From: a virus
Length of the DNA stretch: 20,503 nt
Virus record (IMG/VR): IMGVR_UViG_3300023115_000136
Span: 1 to 20,503 of that record
Strand: one strand, 5' to 3'
Shown: positions 7,743-14,144 of the stretch, piece by piece
Layout of the letters: each line of letters begins with the position of its first letter
How positions within the stretch are numbered: position 1 is the first letter of the stretch
The notes under the pieces: model-generated
What the model was told of the DNA's origin: nothing
Database searches by the model: none
Seen by the model: only the letters and a program-made list of their open reading frames with translations
Translations under genes and position numbers: made by a program

Positions 7743-8933
7743 ATGGCAAAGCAAAACACCCACCTGGAGCACCTAGAAGACGACATCCTGAATCAAGGAT
7801 CTCGTGGAGGTGTGAACGCAGTTAAGTTTCTCCGTGAACTTGGCAAGATGCTCAGTGAACCGCATTCTAATGTGAATGTAACTACCAAGTGGGATGGTGC
7901 TCCTGCTGTCATTTGTGGCAGGCACCCAACGACTAAGAACTTTTTTGTTGGTACGAAAGGTGTCTTCGCTAAGATGCCCAAGATTTGCCTGAGTGATGCA
8001 GATGTGGATCATTATTACAGTGGAGATCTTGCAGCAAAACTAAAGACTTGCTTGCGTCTTCTTCCCAAACTTAATATTCAAGGAGTCTTGCAAGGTGATC
8101 TTCTGTTTACTAATGATACGACAACTCGTACTATCGGTGGTGAGCGGGTAATTTCTTTTCAACCCAACACTATTACTTATGCTATTCCAGAGAAGACAGA
8201 ACTGGGACAGCGTGTCAAGAAAGCACAACTCGGTATTGTGTTCCACACCAGTTATAGTGGTGGTCCCAATCTTCTCGATATGACACCCTCTTTTGGTGTG
8301 GATGTTAGTCGAATGCAGAATGTTCCTGGAGTTGTTGTATTTTCATCCAACTTCACTGATGCCACTGGTGCATCCCTATTTACTCAGGCACAGAAGCGTC
8401 AGTATGATATGAAAGTAAATCGTGCAGAGGGATCCCTTAAGCAGGCAAGTCAGTTCTTGAATATTCTTCAGCAGACTGGTGACGGTAAGTTCCTTTTATC
8501 TGCTATGTTCAAGGTGTACTTTAACTCTTACATTCGTAAGGGTATTGCTATCGCAGACACAAAGAAAGTTGCTGCTGGATTTGCTTCTTATTATCGTGCT
8601 GCTCTTGATAAAGAGATTGCTCTGAAGAAGACTGCAACGACGCAGGCAAAGTATCGTAAGATTCAGCAGGATGGTCTTAAATTTATTAGGGCAAATGAGA
8701 GAGCAATCTATATGACAGTTGCTTCATATATTAACTTGACAGATGCAAAGACGATGATCATCCGTAAACTTGAATCTGTTAAAGATATTGGTACCTATAT
8801 CAAGACTGAAAACGGATTCCGTGTTACTGCACCTGAAGGTTTTGTCGCAATCAAGTCTGGCGCTGCTTTGAAATTGGTCGATCGTTTGGAGTTCTCTCGT
8901 GCCAATTTTACGGTAGAGAAGAATTGGGGTTAA
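7743..8933 (+). CDS. Ligase-like nucleotidyltransferase (probably DUF6267 family)
   Basis: A 396-residue protein usually annotated as unknown in cyanophages; I believe it belongs to DUF6267. Its motifs read in the order of ATP-dependent polynucleotide ligases. Motif I is TTKWDGAPA, with K49 as the candidate adenylated lysine. A motif III-like LQGDLLF follows (118-122), then a IIIa-like strand GIVFHTSY (164-171), a motif IV-like EGFVAI (365-370) and a motif V-like ALKLVD with K377. An insertion of about 180 residues, largely helical and basic, separates IIIa from IV, and there is no obvious OB-fold domain after motif V. It may join or cap nucleic-acid ends, or adenylate another target. It follows the PD-(D/E)xK-like gene by 7 bases. 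Its stop codon overlaps a late promoter motif. The gene call is secure; the function is inference. Confidence 0.88.
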   Translation: MAKQNTHLEHLEDDILNQGSRGGVNAVKFLRELGKMLSEPHSNVNVTTKWDGAPAVICGRHPTTKNFFVGTKGVFAKMPKICLSDADVDHYYSGDLAAKLKTCLRLLPKLNIQGVLQGDLLFTNDTTTRTIGGERVISFQPNTITYAIPEKTELGQRVKKAQLGIVFHTSYSGGPNLLDMTPSFGVDVSRMQNVPGVVVFSSNFTDATGASLFTQAQKRQYDMKVNRAEGSLKQASQFLNILQQTGDGKFLLSAMFKVYFNSYIRKGIAIADTKKVAAGFASYYRAALDKEIALKKTATTQAKYRKIQQDGLKFIRANERAIYMTVASYINLTDAKTMIIRKLESVKDIGTYIKTENGFRVTAPEGFVAIKSGAALKLVDRLEFSRANFTVEKNWG

Positions 8934-8939
8934 TAAATA
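8932..8939 (+). promoter_or_regulatory. T4-type late promoter (AATAAATA)
   Basis: AATAAATA again overlaps the TAA stop of the upstream gene and lies 24 bases before the ATG at 8964. This is nearly the same geometry as the motif at 6877, which strengthens both calls. The sequence AAGGA at 8943-8947 is the only ribosome-binding-like sequence and is rather far from the start. Confidence 0.55.
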
Positions 8940-8963
8940 TATAAGGAAACACGTCAAGTAATA

Positions 8964-10106
8964 ATGAAATTCAGTACGTTTCTCACTGAAGCAAGAACTG
9001 TAGCGGGAGATGCCGCAGCAAAACGAGGTCTGCAACACGCAGGACACGGTTACTATGCTGACAGAAGTGGCAACATTGTTGCTAAATCTGAAGGCGGAAA
9101 GAGACTGGTTGCTGTAGATAGGGCAGAAGCGCAAGCAGCACAACAAAGTGCTGAGCAGGGTGCCGCTGAAGATGAGCATCTGGAAAGTGGCGAAGGTTTG
9201 GGTACAATTGCAGTGACATTTGGTCGCTTCAATCCTCCTACTATTGGACACGAGAAACTTCTTGACGCTGTGGCAAGAGAGGGTGTTGATAACTATCGCA
9301 TTTATCCTTCTCGTTCTGTTGATCCAAAGAAGAATCCTCTTGAACCTGATCTGAAGATCAAGTTTATGAATGAAATGTACCCGAGTCATTCGGATGCAAT
9401 TGTGAACGATAGTGGTCTCACCAACATTTTTAATGTGATGGTGGCACTTCAGGATGAAGGGTACACTGGAGTTACTCTGGTTGTTGGATCTGATCGTGTT
9501 TCGGAATTCAAATCGCTACTTGAGAAGTACAACGGTCAGGCATACGAATTTGAAGAACTGAATGTTGTTTCTGCAGGTGAACGTGACCCTGACGCTGAAG
9601 GTGTTGAGGGTATGTCGGCATCTAAGATGAGAGCATTTGCTGCAAGTGGTGATCTTGAATCATTTGCTGAGGGTGTCCCTGGCGGAAACGTGAGTGTTGC
9701 TCGTCGTCTTATGAATGAAGTTCGTAAGGGTATGGGTATCTCAGACCAAGAACAAGTTTCTGAGATGTGGGAGATTGCTCCTAAACTGGATCAGAAAGGT
9801 CTCCGTGAAGCATATGTTGCTAAAGAAATTTTTGGTATGGGTTCACTTGTTGAGCATCTGGATACAGGTGTGATTGGTGAAATTGTTTATCGTGGAACTA
9901 ACTATGCCATCTTTGAAGATGCGAATGGTTGGAGATTCCGCTGCTGGTTGACTTCCCTTAATGAAGTTAAAGAAAAGCATACATCTGCCGACGATGGCAG
10001 TGGCAATACCTGGAAAGTTGGAACTGATGCATATCGTGCAGCAGTTATGGCAATGACTCCTGGTCAAGAAGTTCGCAAGTTCAGCGACTTCAGAAAATCT
10101 AAATAG
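8964..10106 (+). CDS. NMNAT/PPAT-like nucleotidyltransferase with capsid-targeting-like N-terminus
   Basis: A 380-residue protein of several parts. Residues 1-10 (MKFSTFLTEA) resemble the T4 internal-protein targeting peptide and end in L-T-E before A, the prohead protease gp21 cleavage pattern. Residues 22-50 hold a short glycine/tyrosine-rich motif (HAGHGYYADRSGN). Residues 80-240 form a cytidylyltransferase-like Rossmann domain with GRFNPPTIGH (87-96) and SASKMR (218-223), equivalent to the (H/T)xGH and ISSTxxR nucleotide-binding motifs of NMN and phosphopantetheine adenylyltransferases. VVGSDRVSEF (173-182) is the usual mid-domain strand. Residues 300-335 (GVIGEIVYRGTNY...RCWL) look like a small KOW/SH3-like barrel. 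The substrate cannot be told. A late promoter lies directly upstream. A packaged nucleotide-metabolising enzyme is the most interesting reading. Confidence 0.9.
   Translation: MKFSTFLTEARTVAGDAAAKRGLQHAGHGYYADRSGNIVAKSEGGKRLVAVDRAEAQAAQQSAEQGAAEDEHLESGEGLGTIAVTFGRFNPPTIGHEKLLDAVAREGVDNYRIYPSRSVDPKKNPLEPDLKIKFMNEMYPSHSDAIVNDSGLTNIFNVMVALQDEGYTGVTLVVGSDRVSEFKSLLEKYNGQAYEFEELNVVSAGERDPDAEGVEGMSASKMRAFAASGDLESFAEGVPGGNVSVARRLMNEVRKGMGISDQEQVSEMWEIAPKLDQKGLREAYVAKEIFGMGSLVEHLDTGVIGEIVYRGTNYAIFEDANGWRFRCWLTSLNEVKEKHTSADDGSGNTWKVGTDAYRAAVMAMTPGQEVRKFSDFRKSK
10099..10105 (+). promoter_or_regulatory. Weak late-promoter-like motif (CTAAATA)
   Basis: CTAAATA overlaps the TAG stop of the nucleotidyltransferase gene and lies 21 bases before the ATG at 10127, a geometry like the better motifs at 6877 and 8932. 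The same heptamer also occurs inside coding sequence elsewhere in the window (for example near 1190, 3765, 16072 and 17051), so on its own it is weak evidence. Confidence 0.25.
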
Positions 10107-10126
10107 TATTATCGCAAGCAAAAGAA

Positions 10127-12061
10127 ATGAACATCGAACTCGCTTCTAAACTGCTGAAATATTCTCCAGCAGACGTGCAAACCGCAACGTATGTTGTTGA
10201 ATATGCTCAGCATAACTATGATGCTGATGCTGCGATTGCTTATATTGATAAGCGTCTTGCCGAATCCAAGACTCAAAGAGAGATCGCTGAAATCATTCTC
10301 GATGAGCGTTACAAGGGTAAGCACGGTCAGTCCTCTGCTGAGTACAAAGATGACCGTTCCCCTGGTGGTAAGATGGTGAGCGGCGACTCCAAGCAGTCGG
10401 GTGCTGAATACACCCACGGTCGTAGAGTCAAAGCAGCAAACCCTGGTTCTCAACCTGATGAGGGTGGCAAGACCAAACCCAAGTCCCAAGGTAAGATGGA
10501 TCGTGGCACTCGTGCCGATCTTGAATACCGTAAGGCAAACCTCAAGAAAGAAGAGGTTGAGATCGAAGAGGGTTACAAGGAAATTGATAAGAAGAAAGAG
10601 AATGCGATGTATCGCCGTGCTGGTAACCTCGCACGTACTTCTCTGTCTTCTAAGGGCAAGACAAAGGAGGATGCACAGAACAAGTCTGCAAAGATTGTTT
10701 CTGCTATTGCTCGCCAAAAAGAAAATGAGCGTTTTGAGCGTATCGGTAAAGATCCGAAGCATCAAAACAACTATAAAGAAGAACTTGAGATCGAAGAAGG
10801 TCTCAAGCAAGCACGCAAAAACATTGGTATGGACCCCGACAAACCTTCCTGCTGGGATGGTTATGTTGCCAAGGGTACCAAGATGAAGGACGGCAAAGAA
10901 GTTCCTAACTGTGTGCCTGCAAACGAAGAATGGATCTGGGATCTGGTTGACGAACTCGCTGAAGATTTTGAGTTCTTCACAGATGAGGATCTGGAAGATG
11001 TGATCATTGAAGCACTTGTGGATCTAGGAGATGAGGAACTGCTTCAGGAAGCAGTTGCATCTTTTGAAGGTCTGGAGTTGCTGACTGAAGATCGCTATGC
11101 TGATGCGGTTGCTACTTCTAAGTCGAACGCTGCTAAACCTGAAGTTAAGGCAGCAGTTCGTCGTGCACGTGTTGAGCGTGTGAAGAAAGCAGCAGGTCGT
11201 GTTGGTTCTGCTCTCAAGTCTAAAGCTGGCGAAGTTGCTGGCAAGGCAAAGGAAGCAGCAGGTAAGGCAAAAGAGTCTGCTGGTAAGGCAGCATCTAGTG
11301 CTAAGTCTGCAGTGAAGTCTGCTGGTAAGAAGGCGATTGAGACTGGTGCTAAGGCAGCAGGTCACGCCGTGGGTACTTATCAGGCTGCACGTATCAAAGC
11401 GAAGCGTACAGAACTGAGTAAACCCAAGAGTTCCAGTAGTTCTAGTGAATCCAAACCCGCAGCGAAAAAACCTGAGGGTAAGGATGGTACAGGTGGTAAA
11501 CTTGATAGTCTGCTGAAGTCTGTTAGAGGTTCTTCTAGTTCCAGTTCTTCTGGTTCTAGCTCTTCTAGCGGTGGTTCTAGTTCTTCTGGTTCTAGCAACA
11601 GCAGCGGTTCATCTTCTAGCGGTTCTTCTTCTAGTGGTGGATCTTCTTCTGGGGGTTCTTCCTCCAGTGAAGGTGGTACCAAGAAGAAGTCTCTCCTTCG
11701 TCGTGCCGCAGGTGCAGTGGGTAGGGGTCTGAAAAAAGTGGTCGGTAAGACTGCTCGTGTCGTCGCGAAAGGTTCAGACAAACTCGCTAGAAAACTCGGA
11801 GAACAAAACTCTATGGAATCTCGCACAGACCGCATCCGTCGTATTCTTGCTATGCAGGAGACTGTGGATCACGACAAGACCACACTTCGTAATCCCGAAG
11901 GTATTTCCTGGAGAGATCGCCTTGGTATGAACGAAGGAAAGACACCCGAACAAGAAGCAAAGTCTGCAGCACTTGCTAAGTCCAAAGAACTTACAAAGCA
12001 AGGTAAGCATAAGGAAGCTTCGGAAGTCTTCAAAAAAGCGTTCCCCAACTTCAATAAGTGA
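10127..12061 (+). CDS. Large modular low-complexity protein, probable virion/head-internal protein
   Basis: A 644-residue, mostly disordered protein with clear sections. Residues 1-65 are helical. KKEEVEIEEG (140-149) and KEELEIEEG (217-225) are two copies of a motif also present in the gene at 14144. Residues 234-263 hold a two-cysteine block (SCWDGY...VPNCVP) familiar from other cyanophage proteins. Residues 266-325 are strongly acidic. Residues 350-412 are a lysine/alanine-rich repeat resembling histone H1 tails. Residues 468-515 are almost pure Ser/Gly. Residues 519-560 are basic, and the last 80 are charged helices. IEE|G (twice) and LQE|A (306-309) fit the T4 gp21 cleavage pattern. No enzyme motif is visible. 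A role inside the head, perhaps DNA-associated and processed, is inferred from these motifs and the neighbours. Confidence 0.88.
   Translation: MNIELASKLLKYSPADVQTATYVVEYAQHNYDADAAIAYIDKRLAESKTQREIAEIILDERYKGKHGQSSAEYKDDRSPGGKMVSGDSKQSGAEYTHGRRVKAANPGSQPDEGGKTKPKSQGKMDRGTRADLEYRKANLKKEEVEIEEGYKEIDKKKENAMYRRAGNLARTSLSSKGKTKEDAQNKSAKIVSAIARQKENERFERIGKDPKHQNNYKEELEIEEGLKQARKNIGMDPDKPSCWDGYVAKGTKMKDGKEVPNCVPANEEWIWDLVDELAEDFEFFTDEDLEDVIIEALVDLGDEELLQEAVASFEGLELLTEDRYADAVATSKSNAAKPEVKAAVRRARVERVKKAAGRVGSALKSKAGEVAGKAKEAAGKAKESAGKAASSAKSAVKSAGKKAIETGAKAAGHAVGTYQAARIKAKRTELSKPKSSSSSSESKPAAKKPEGKDGTGGKLDSLLKSVRGSSSSSSSGSSSSSGGSSSSGSSNSSGSSSSGSSSSGGSSSGGSSSSEGGTKKKSLLRRAAGAVGRGLKKVVGKTARVVAKGSDKLARKLGEQNSMESRTDRIRRILAMQETVDHDKTTLRNPEGISWRDRLGMNEGKTPEQEAKSAALAKSKELTKQGKHKEASEVFKKAFPNFNK
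11180..11356 (+). repeat. Lys/Ala-rich histone H1-like repeat region
   Basis: Codes for tandem imperfect units such as AGKAKEAAGKAKESAGKA, alternating lysine with small residues. The composition resembles histone H1 C-terminal tails or LEA proteins and would be helical or disordered and strongly basic. It follows directly after the acidic segment of the same protein. Confidence 0.85.
11531..11668 (+). repeat. Ser/Gly low-complexity tract
   Basis: About 46 codons of almost only serine and glycine, using a mixture of TCT, AGT, AGC, TCC and GGT codons. The synonymous mixing means the DNA is not a simple tandem repeat. This argues for selection on the protein composition, probably as a flexible linker between two basic regions. 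Length variation between related phages would be expected here. Confidence 0.88.
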
Positions 12062-12093
12062 TGGGCAAAACTAAAATTATAATCAACCCTAAG

Positions 12094-12100
12094 AAGGAAG
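12094..12100 (+). promoter_or_regulatory. Ribosome binding site favouring the ATG at 12106
   Basis: AAGGAAG lies 5 bases before ATG at 12106. This is better placed than anything upstream of the alternative in-frame starts, GTG at 12058 and ATG at 12061, both of which overlap or abut the upstream stop. Confidence 0.6.
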
Positions 12101-12105
12101 ATCTA

Positions 12106-12504
12106 ATGAAGGAATCTATTCGCGATCTGCTCAGACTTGAAGTGGGTCAACTCAAAGAGGCAGCAAAGAAAAAACTTGATCCCGTAGGGAAAGAGGACAA
12201 GGACATCGACAATGACGGTGACCACGATAAGTCCGATAAGTATCTGCTGAACCGTCGCAAGACAGTTGCTAAGGCGATGGGCAAGAAGACTCATATCTGT
12301 GCATCCTATGTGGAGCACGCTGAGTTTGGTATTTGCAAGACCATCCCCGAGGCACATACCCTTGAGGAAATGGCAGAACCTGATGCTGAAGGTAACACTC
12401 ATTTTGTTACCCATTATGACATCATCGACGATAATGACATTCTTCACGAGAACGTCTCTGTTGAAGAACTTGAAATCGTCCTAGCAGAATCGCACAACCA
12501 CTGA
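12106..12504 (+). CDS. Small protein with a dockerin/EF-hand-like calcium loop
   Basis: A 132-residue protein (147-148 residues if the start is at 12061 or 12058). The N-terminus MKESIRDLLRLEVGQLKEA ends in L-K-E before A, a gp21-type cleavage pattern. Residues 33-44 (DIDNDGDHDKSD) place aspartate or glycine at loop positions 1, 3, 5, 6, 7, 9 and 12, exactly an EF-hand calcium loop. The following YLLNRRK helix gives a dockerin-like half-repeat. Residues 62-132 form a His/Asp-rich domain (CASYVEHAEFG...HYDI...ELEIVLAESHNH) that I know as a recurrent, unnamed cyanophage module. The start is chosen on the ribosome binding site at 12094. A structural or head-internal role is inferred from the neighbours and N-terminus. 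Confidence 0.82.
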   Translation: MKESIRDLLRLEVGQLKEAAKKKLDPVGKEDKDIDNDGDHDKSDKYLLNRRKTVAKAMGKKTHICASYVEHAEFGICKTIPEAHTLEEMAEPDAEGNTHFVTHYDIIDDNDILHENVSVEELEIVLAESHNH

Positions 12505-12848
12505 TGTATAGTTTCTCTGAATTCAATAACCTCCAAGAAGGTAGAGCAGAAGATGCTCAAAAGTCGTTGGGGAAAGTCAAGAAACGTCAGGAAGTTCTCG
12601 ATGCACACGAGAAAAAGACTGGCAAGAAACTTGACATAACCAAGACACCTGAGTATAAAGCACATAAAAAAGATTTCCCTGGTGCCAAGCGTACTGGTAA
12701 GAAAGAAAAGGGTGCTAAAGAAACATCTTCCGAAAGACACAATCGTCAGGTTCAAACATACAGCGATCGTCTTCGCAAGTATGGTAAGACTGCTAAGCAA
12801 AAGCGTGACGATGCTGCAATGGCAAAACACACTTCTCGCTTCGATTGA
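12504..12848 (+). CDS. Small basic protein resembling T4 head-internal proteins
   Basis: A 114-residue, very lysine/arginine-rich protein without a known domain. Its N-terminus MYSFSEFNNLQEG resembles in layout the T4 internal-protein targeting peptide (MKTYQEFIAEA), with an aromatic-x-x-F core and L-Q-E before G at residues 10-13, a gp21 cleavage pattern. The rest is basic and helical (GKVKKRQEVLDAHEKKTGKK, SDRLRKYGKTAKQKRDD). Size, charge and N-terminus all fit a protein packed with DNA in the head. The ATG at 12504 overlaps the previous stop, so translation is coupled. An ordinary scaffold or DNA-binding protein is the alternative. Confidence 0.82.
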   Translation: MYSFSEFNNLQEGRAEDAQKSLGKVKKRQEVLDAHEKKTGKKLDITKTPEYKAHKKDFPGAKRTGKKEKGAKETSSERHNRQVQTYSDRLRKYGKTAKQKRDDAAMAKHTSRFD

Positions 12849-12849
12849 G

Positions 12850-12877
12850 CCTATATAGGGATGCCACCCTTTATAGG
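12850..12877 (+). repeat. Hairpin-forming inverted repeat between genes
   Basis: CCTATATAGGG and CCCTTTATAGG pair over 11 positions with one T-T mismatch around a 6-base loop (ATGCCA). No run of T follows, so it does not look like an ordinary intrinsic terminator. It may stabilise or separate the mRNA upstream of the small gene at 12886. Confidence 0.6.
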
Positions 12878-12885
12878 ATAAGATA

Positions 12886-13089
12886 ATGCTTTCTTTTTTA
12901 CTTCCTCTCGCATCTAAGGTAATTTCCGATGCAGTTAACAAGATTCCAGAAAACGAAGAACTCGGTGAAAAGTTGGTTGAGATCTGTCTTGTTATCTTGG
13001 GTAAAGCGGTTAAGCTGACCAAGACCGATATGGATGATCAACTTCTCGAAGTTGTGACCAAAGCAATCAAGGCACGTCAAGAAGCGTGA
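12886..13089 (+). CDS. Small conserved cyanophage protein with hydrophobic segments
   Basis: A 67-residue protein. Residues 1-16 (MLSFLLPLASKVISDA) and about 29-44 (LVEICLVILGKAVKL) are hydrophobic or amphipathic helices separated by a charged turn (NKIPENEELGEK), and the C-terminus is charged. I recall similar small proteins in other cyanomyoviruses but no function. A holin-like or membrane-associated role is possible; the segments are short and could equally be helices packing in a virion protein. A terminator follows directly, so this is the last gene of its transcription unit. Confidence 0.72.
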   Translation: MLSFLLPLASKVISDAVNKIPENEELGEKLVEICLVILGKAVKLTKTDMDDQLLEVVTKAIKARQEA

Positions 13090-13099
13090 TCTTAATATT

Positions 13100-13125
13100 G
13101 GGGGACCTTTAATGGTCCCTCTTTT
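13100..13125 (+). terminator. Intrinsic terminator
   Basis: Stem GGGGGACC / GGTCCCTC (13100-13107 with 13114-13121, including one G-T pair) around loop TTTAAT, then TTTT. It is GC-rich and compact, the best terminator in the window, and sits just upstream of a late promoter. Confidence 0.85.
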
Positions 13126-13131
13126 CAATTT

Positions 13132-13139
13132 TATAAATA
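13132..13139 (+). promoter_or_regulatory. T4-type late promoter (TATAAATA)
   Basis: Exact T4 late promoter consensus TATAAATA, 34 bases before the ATG at 13174, in a non-coding gap and right after a terminator. A short palindrome (ATAAGTA at 13137-13143 with TACTTAT at 13153-13159) overlaps its downstream edge. GGAG at 13161-13164 is the ribosome binding site. Confidence 0.8.
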
Positions 13140-13173
13140 AGTAATAGGCAACTACTTATCGGAGTAAGAAAAA

Positions 13174-13755
13174 ATGTCTCTTTACGGGAGAACTGACGCA
13201 GCAGCAAATCAAACTCAAGTAGGTCTCACCCGTGGTAACGGTGCTGGGTCCGCTACCGAGACAATCGTTTTCGTTGACGCGACCGAAGCAGGTCTGAGCG
13301 AGAACAAAGAGCGTGGTCTCACCTCACCTGGATGGTGGGCATACAGAACCTATACTGATGCATCTGGCAAGACACGTCACAAGGCAGAGCACCTGATGGT
13401 ACTCAGCAATCCTGACACCAATGCTAACGAAACTCTGTCTGACGACACCATCGCAGCAGACGTTGCATCGGCAATCACCATCAGTGCACAACCCACAGCA
13501 CAGACATCTGCATCTGGTGCAGCAACCTTCTCGGTTACCGCAAGTGCAGACGCTGGTACCGTGGTCTATCAGTGGCAGCGTCAAACTGCAACTGGTACCC
13601 GCTGGAGCAACATCAGTGGTGCAACCAGTGCATCCCTGGCACTGACTGGTCTGACCGCATCCGAAGACGGTTACAAGTATCGTGTGAAACTGACAAGCAC
13701 TGCTGGTGCAGAAGAAGTTATCTCCGACAGCGCAGTTCTGACCTTCGGAACCTGA
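13174..13755 (+). CDS. Ig-like domain virion structural protein
   Basis: A 193-residue protein of a kind conserved in cyanomyoviruses. Residues 1-95 form an N-terminal domain (MSLYGRTDAAANQT, then PGWWAYRTYTDASGKTRHKAEHL). Residues 97-193 form an Ig-like beta-sandwich with the typical pattern: ISAQPTAQTSASGAATFSV, then YQWQ, then a tyrosine-corner-like DGYKYRVK. Alanine, serine and threonine dominate, as in exposed virion proteins. Ig-like domains on phage capsids and tails often mediate weak binding to cell-surface glycans. It has its own late promoter, terminator upstream and good ribosome binding site, implying high late expression. Its exact place in the virion cannot be told. Confidence 0.88.
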   Translation: MSLYGRTDAAANQTQVGLTRGNGAGSATETIVFVDATEAGLSENKERGLTSPGWWAYRTYTDASGKTRHKAEHLMVLSNPDTNANETLSDDTIAADVASAITISAQPTAQTSASGAATFSVTASADAGTVVYQWQRQTATGTRWSNISGATSASLALTGLTASEDGYKYRVKLTSTAGAEEVISDSAVLTFGT

Positions 13756-13772
13756 TAACTTGCTAATATATT

Positions 13773-14144
13773 ATGAATTTTAGTAATCTCAATGCGGACA
13801 ACTTTATGATGTTCGCAATGAAGCATTACGACAACCCCCAGTCTGTGACATATGATGACTTCTTAGAAGATATGATGCGCTTCAAATATTTGAAGCGCCT
13901 TTTTGGAAGATATATCAAGACTGGGGTGTTGCGTAATCACCTTATACTGAATCATCTAATCGTTCTTTTTAATGTATTTGGTGATGCAGCGATTCCACTG
14001 CTTGTTTTTAAGTTAGAAAAGCAATACTGGGATATTCTAAAAACCTATCTGGTTTATATCAATAGGTATCCTGAAAGTGGTTGTGGAACTTTAGATTATG
14101 TTGAAATTGATCCACATATAAGTAAACAGTTGAGTAACATCTGA
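13773..14144 (+). CDS. Conserved cyanophage protein (probably DUF7207)
   Basis: A 123-residue, helical, hydrophobic-rich protein. It carries the pattern NFMMFAMKHYDNPQ, RFKYLKRLFGRYIKTG, LILNHLIVLFNVFGDAA and YWDILKTYLVYINRYP, which I recognise from other T4-like cyanophages as a short family of unknown function (I believe DUF7207). The LILNHLIVLFNVFG stretch is hydrophobic but includes polar residues, so it is more likely a buried helix than a membrane span. No obvious ribosome binding site precedes the ATG. The stop overlaps the next start (ATGA-type). Confidence 0.85.
   Translation: MNFSNLNADNFMMFAMKHYDNPQSVTYDDFLEDMMRFKYLKRLFGRYIKTGVLRNHLILNHLIVLFNVFGDAAIPLLVFKLEKQYWDILKTYLVYINRYPESGCGTLDYVEIDPHISKQLSNI

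Noticed and set aside
8724-9389. 221-residue reverse-strand open frame
   Set aside because: Covers the ends of two secure forward genes and the late promoter between them; shadow frame.
10109-10810. 233-residue reverse-strand open frame
   Set aside because: Lies wholly opposite the secure gene at 10127; cysteine/leucine/phenylalanine-rich composition typical of an antisense shadow.
11531-11668. Possible DNA tandem repeat or CRISPR-like array
   Set aside because: The repetition is at the protein level (Ser/Gly) with mixed synonymous codons; no fixed repeat-spacer unit.
11380-11835. 151-residue reverse-strand open frame
   Set aside because: It is the antisense of the Ser/Gly tract, giving a Glu/Leu/Pro repeat that mirrors the low-complexity codons; no start signal or domain.
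13137-13159. 7-bp palindrome as a 5' leader hairpin
   Set aside because: Its left arm overlaps the late promoter and lies upstream of the expected transcription start, so the late mRNA would not contain the full hairpin.
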